Below are positions 61,300 through 64,000 of a DNA stretch of 64,000 nucleotides, piece after piece. The translations under genes and the position numbers were made by a program. Under the pieces are notes generated by a model. The model saw nothing but the letters and a program-made list of their open reading frames with translations, had not been told where the DNA came from and did no database searches. Position 1 is the stretch's first letter. Each line of letters begins with the position of its first letter. This stretch comes from Polaromonas sp. UBA5171 (GTDB lineage: Bacteria; Pseudomonadota; Gammaproteobacteria; Burkholderiales; Burkholderiaceae_C): positions 34,028 to 98,027 of the forward strand of contig DHWX01000029.1 in the NCBI GenBank assembly GCA_002413395.1. Reading direction: 5' to 3'.

Positions 61300-61397
61300 T
61301 GGGCTAGCTCTTTGGTTTACAGACGGGCTGGCAGCTTAAAGCAACGACATGAGGCCAATCCCAAGGCAAAACCGGGCAATGCTCAGGCTCGGGTCAA

Positions 61398-61937
61398 TCA
61401 GAATTTGGAAAATGCGTTGCCCAGGGCGAATACAGAATTAGGGGCATTCACACGAATGGGTTTGACAACGGGCGCTGTGAAAACGGCTTTTTTCACTTGC
61501 GGCGTGCTCTCGACCACCAAGCCTTTGGCGAGCTGGTCATCTACCAGTTTTTGCAGGGTCACGGAATCCAGAAATTCCACCATGCGGCTGTTCAGCGAGG
61601 TCCACAACTCATGAGTCATGCAACGACTGCTTTCACCCAGACAGTTTTCCTTGCCGCCACAATGGGTGGCGTCCATGGGCTCGTCCACCGACACAATAAT
61701 GTCGGCCACAGTAATCTCGGAGGCTTTGCGGCCCAGCGTATAGCCGCCACCCGGCCCCCGGGTGGACTCCACCAGTTCATGGCGCCGCAACTTGCCGAAC
61801 AGTTGCTCGAGGTAAGACAGGGAAATCTGCTGGCGCTGACTGATTGCAGCCAGCGTGACCGGGCCATTATTCTGGCGCAGTCCAAGATCAATCATTGCAG
61901 TGACCGCAAAGCGGCCTTTGGTCGTGAGGCGCATCAC
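61398..61937 (-). CDS. iscR: IscR, iron-sulfur cluster sensing transcription regulator
   Basis: The 179-residue Rrf2-family protein has an N-terminal winged helix (MRLTTKGRFAVTAMIDLGL, SYLEQLFGKLRRHELV) and the cluster ligands Cys93, Cys99 and Cys106 followed by His109, in the E. coli pattern with one extra residue between the last two Cys. The [2Fe-2S] form represses the isc operon. A matching site overlaps the promoter upstream at 62058-62083, which implies autoregulation. Confidence 0.95.
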   Translation of the reverse strand: MMRLTTKGRFAVTAMIDLGLRQNNGPVTLAAISQRQQISLSYLEQLFGKLRRHELVESTRGPGGGYTLGRKASEITVADIIVSVDEPMDATHCGGKENCLGESSRCMTHELWTSLNSRMVEFLDSVTLQKLVDDQLAKGLVVESTPQVKKAVFTAPVVKPIRVNAPNSVFALGNAFSKF

Positions 61938-62057
61938 AAGCTCCTAAAGTTGGCTTGACTGTCTTTCACCCTGAAAACTTGTGGCTTTCAGGGAACTCTT
62001 CCTCCAGCCCCAGACCGATCAACCGCTTATCACGGGGGGCTTTTATTCTTGTTGACT

Positions 62058-62084
62058 TATTCTTGACTAATAAGATCAAGTATA
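62058..62084 (-). promoter_or_regulatory. IscR-type operator overlapping the isc promoter
   Basis: On the minus strand TATACT (-10 candidate, 62079-62084) runs into a palindrome TTGA-N9-TCAA inside ATACTTGATCTTATTAGTC, which fits the type 1 IscR site. It lies 120-145 bases before iscR. The -35 is weak. The 275-base gap between iscR and uvrB also contains a TTAACCCT-type AT-rich stretch with no other assignment. Confidence 0.65.
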
Positions 62085-62212
62085 ACACGGACCGGTTTTT
62101 TTCGCACCGACAGTGCAAAAAATAAAGGGTTAACCCTAATAAATTACCATTTATTGCACCAATATAGTGCACAACAACTTTATCAAGTCGTTCCAAAAAA
62201 ACCAGGAATGCA

Positions 62213-64000
62213 CTAAGTCTGGTTTGCGCCCGCAGTTGAAGCTGGCACAACATTATCAACGCCAGGCGCGCCAAACGCTTGCTCCTTCAGCACATGCAAC
62301 TGGTCCCGCACCCTGGCGGCTTTTTCAAATTCGAGGTTTTTCGCGTGTTCGATCATCTGCTTTTCAAGCCGTTTGATTTCCCGTGCAATGTCTTTTTCGC
62401 TCATGTCCTCAACCAGCGCTTTTTGCATCTCTAGTTTTTCGGCTTCCTTACCGGATTTTTCGCTGTACACACCGTCAATCAGGTCCTTGATGCGTTTGAC
62501 CACGCTGCGCGGGGTGATGCCATGCTCAAGGTTGAAGGCAACCTGTCGGTTGCGGCGGCGTTCAGTTTCACCAATCGCTCTTGCCATGGAATCCGTCATG
62601 CGGTCAGCATACAAAATAGCCTGGCCATTGAGGTTTCGGGCGGCTCGGCCAATGGTTTGTATCAAACTGCGCTCCGACCTTAAAAAACCTTCCTTGTCGG
62701 CATCCAGTATGGCCACCAGCGAGACCTCGGGAATATCCAGCCCTTCGCGCAGCAAGTTGATGCCCACCAGCACATCGAAGGCGCCGAGTCGCAAGTCGCG
62801 CAAAATCTCCACGCGCTCGACCGTATCGACATCGCTGTGCAGATAGCGCACCTTGACGCCGTTATCGCTCAAATAGTCCGTGAGCTGCTCGGCCATGCGC
62901 TTGGTCAGCGTGGTAATCAAGACCCTTTCATTTTTTTCGACCCTGATCCGGATTTCCTGCAGAACATCATCGACCTGATGCGTGGCCGGCCGCACTTCCA
63001 CCTGAGGATCGACCAGCCCGGTAGGCCGAACCACCTGCTCCACCACCTGCCCCGAATGCTCCTTCTCGTAAGCGGCCGGCGTAGCCGACACAAAGATGGC
63101 TTGGTGCATTTTGGCTTCGAACTCTTCAAACTTGAGCGGCCGGTTGTCGAGCGCGCTGGGCAGGCGAAAGCCGTACTCGACCAGGGTGGTCTTGCGCGCC
63201 CGGTCGCCGTTGTACATGGCGTTGAGCTGGCCGATCATGACGTGGCTCTCGTCAAGAAACATCAGCGCGTCCTTGGGCAGGTAGTCACACAGTGTGGACG
63301 GCGCAGATCCGGGCGGCGACCCGCTCAGGTGGCGGGTGTAGTTCTCAATCCCCTTGCAGTGCCCAACCTCGCTGAGCATTTCCAGGTCAAAGCGGGTGCG
63401 CTGCTCGATGCGCTGGGCCTCGACCAGCTTGCCGCCAGCAACAAACTGGCCGACGCGCTCGGACAGCTCCAGCTTAATGGTTTCCACCGCCACCATCACT
63501 TTATCGCGCGGCGTCACATAGTGGCTTTTGGGATAGACCACGAAGCGCGGAATTTTCTGCCGGATGCGGCCAGTGAGCGGATCAAACAATTGCAGCGATT
63601 CGATCTCGTCGTCAAACAGCTCGATACGGATGGCCAGCTCGGAATGTTCGGCCGGGAAAATGTCGATCACGTCACCCCGCACCCTGAACGTACCCCGGGC
63701 AAAATCCAGATCATTGCGGCTGTACTGCATGCGAATCAGTCGCGCAATGATGTCGCGCTGGCCGGTCTTGTCGCCCACCCGCGCAATGAACCGCATCTGC
63801 GTGTAGTCCTCAGGCGCGCCAATGCCGTAGATGGCGCTAACCGTTCCGACAATGATGGTGTCACGGCGCTCGAGCACGCTCTTGGTGGCTGATAGACGCA
63901 TCTGCTCGATGTGTTCGTTGATGGCGGAATCTTTTTCAATGAACAGGTCGCGCTGCGGCACATAGGCTTCGGGCTGGTAGTAGTCGTAGTAGGAGACGAA
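62213..64000 (-). CDS. uvrB: Excinuclease ABC subunit UvrB, missing N-terminus at window edge
   Basis: The 596 codons present are in frame to the last base and begin [15 protein letters not shown], about residue 95 of UvrB. Recognisable parts are [13 protein letters not shown], the beta-hairpin neighbourhood, the helicase motifs [30 protein letters not shown] and a C-terminal UVR motif ([20 protein letters not shown]) that binds UvrC. UvrB loads onto damaged DNA with UvrA in nucleotide-excision repair. The first 90-100 residues, with the Walker A motif, lie outside the window. Confidence 0.96.
   Translation of the reverse strand, partial: FVSYYDYYQPEAYVPQRDLFIEKDSAINEHIEQMRLSATKSVLERRDTIIVGTVSAIYGIGAPEDYTQMRFIARVGDKTGQRDIIARLIRMQYSRNDLDFARGTFRVRGDVIDIFPAEHSELAIRIELFDDEIESLQLFDPLTGRIRQKIPRFVVYPKSHYVTPRDKVMVAVETIKLELSERVGQFVAGGKLVEAQRIEQRTRFDLEMLSEVGHCKGIENYTRHLSGSPPGSAPSTLCDYLPKDALMFLDESHVMIGQLNAMYNGDRARKTTLVEYGFRLPSALDNRPLKFEEFEAKMHQAIFVSATPAAYEKEHSGQVVEQVVRPTGLVDPQVEVRPATHQVDDVLQEIRIRVEKNERVLITTLTKRMAEQLTDYLSDNGVKVRYLHSDVDTVERVEILRDLRLGAFDVLVGINLLREGLDIPEVSLVAILDADKEGFLRSERSLIQTIGRAARNLNGQAILYADRMTDSMARAIGETERRRNRQVAFNLEHGITPRSVVKRIKDLIDGVYSEKSGKEAEKLEMQKALVEDMSEKDIAREIKRLEKQMIEHAKNLEFEKAARVRDQLHVLKEQAFGAPGVDNVVPASTAGANQT

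Overview
The window looks like a chromosomal segment of a betaproteobacterium of the order Burkholderiales, probably Comamonadaceae (Polaromonas/Rhodoferax-like). The evidence is the protein similarity seen by eye, the neighbourhood clpB-moaE-moaD-moeA-mobB-thrC-hom-alaA followed by bcp and a PIN-PhoH gene, and the complete iscRSUA-hscBA-fdx run next to dnaQ, tRNA-Val(CAC) and uvrB. No database search was possible, so the taxonomy is inference.

Layout. (1) 1-2.3 kb: 5' end of bkdA1, a coniferyl-aldehyde-type aldehyde dehydrogenase and creA. (2) 2.3-9.3 kb: an inserted island bounded by a perfect 101-bp direct repeat of the 3' end of creA. It carries a three-gene RND efflux system (outer membrane factor, adaptor, pump), a truncated response regulator, a membrane-protein fragment, a 60-bp internal duplication, a Tn3-family 38-bp terminal inverted repeat and an internal piece of a Tn3-type transposase. 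(3) 9.3-18.4 kb: cbpA-cbpM, a solitary MmeI-like one-polypeptide restriction-modification enzyme, a frameshifted FkbO/XanB2-type chorismatase, and a frameshifted FecR/DUF6600 protein with a long Ala/Lys-rich tail. (4) 18.4-31 kb: clpB, molybdenum-cofactor genes, threonine branch genes, alaA, bcp and phoH. (5) 31-33.4 kb: a truncated IS5-family transposase that runs into a perfect 17-bp-arm hairpin, a secreted SRPBCC protein and a beta-hydroxyacid dehydrogenase. (6) 33.5-47.2 kb: a long minus-strand catabolic cluster made of a CUT1-type ABC importer, a three-subunit molybdenum hydroxylase, CoxG, a dehydrogenase, L-serine dehydratase and an M20 amidohydrolase, with a NIPSNAP gene and a TetR regulator upstream. 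(7) 47.6-55.2 kb: a plus-strand operon of CoA ligase, hydratase/dehydrogenase, thiolase, 4-hydroxybenzoyl-CoA-type thioesterase and a Liv-type binding protein, followed by an eroded acyl-CoA dehydrogenase and a MarR regulator. (8) 55.4-64 kb: tRNA-Val, dnaQ, the isc operon with a recognisable IscR site, and uvrB, which runs off the window.

How the parts fit. Region 7 has every step needed to shorten a cinnamate-type acid by CoA-dependent beta-oxidation to a (hydroxy)benzoate: activation, hydration, oxidation, thiolysis and thioester hydrolysis. An already unsaturated substrate would need no acyl-CoA dehydrogenase, and the one nearby is decayed. Region 6 looks like import plus hydroxylation of an unknown, possibly nitrogen-containing, compound; its molybdenum cofactor would depend on genes such as moaD/moaE/moeA in region 4. 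The isc operon would supply its [2Fe-2S] clusters. The points most worth a second look are the 101-bp repeat island, the two catabolic clusters, the solitary MmeI-like enzyme and the two frameshifted genes.
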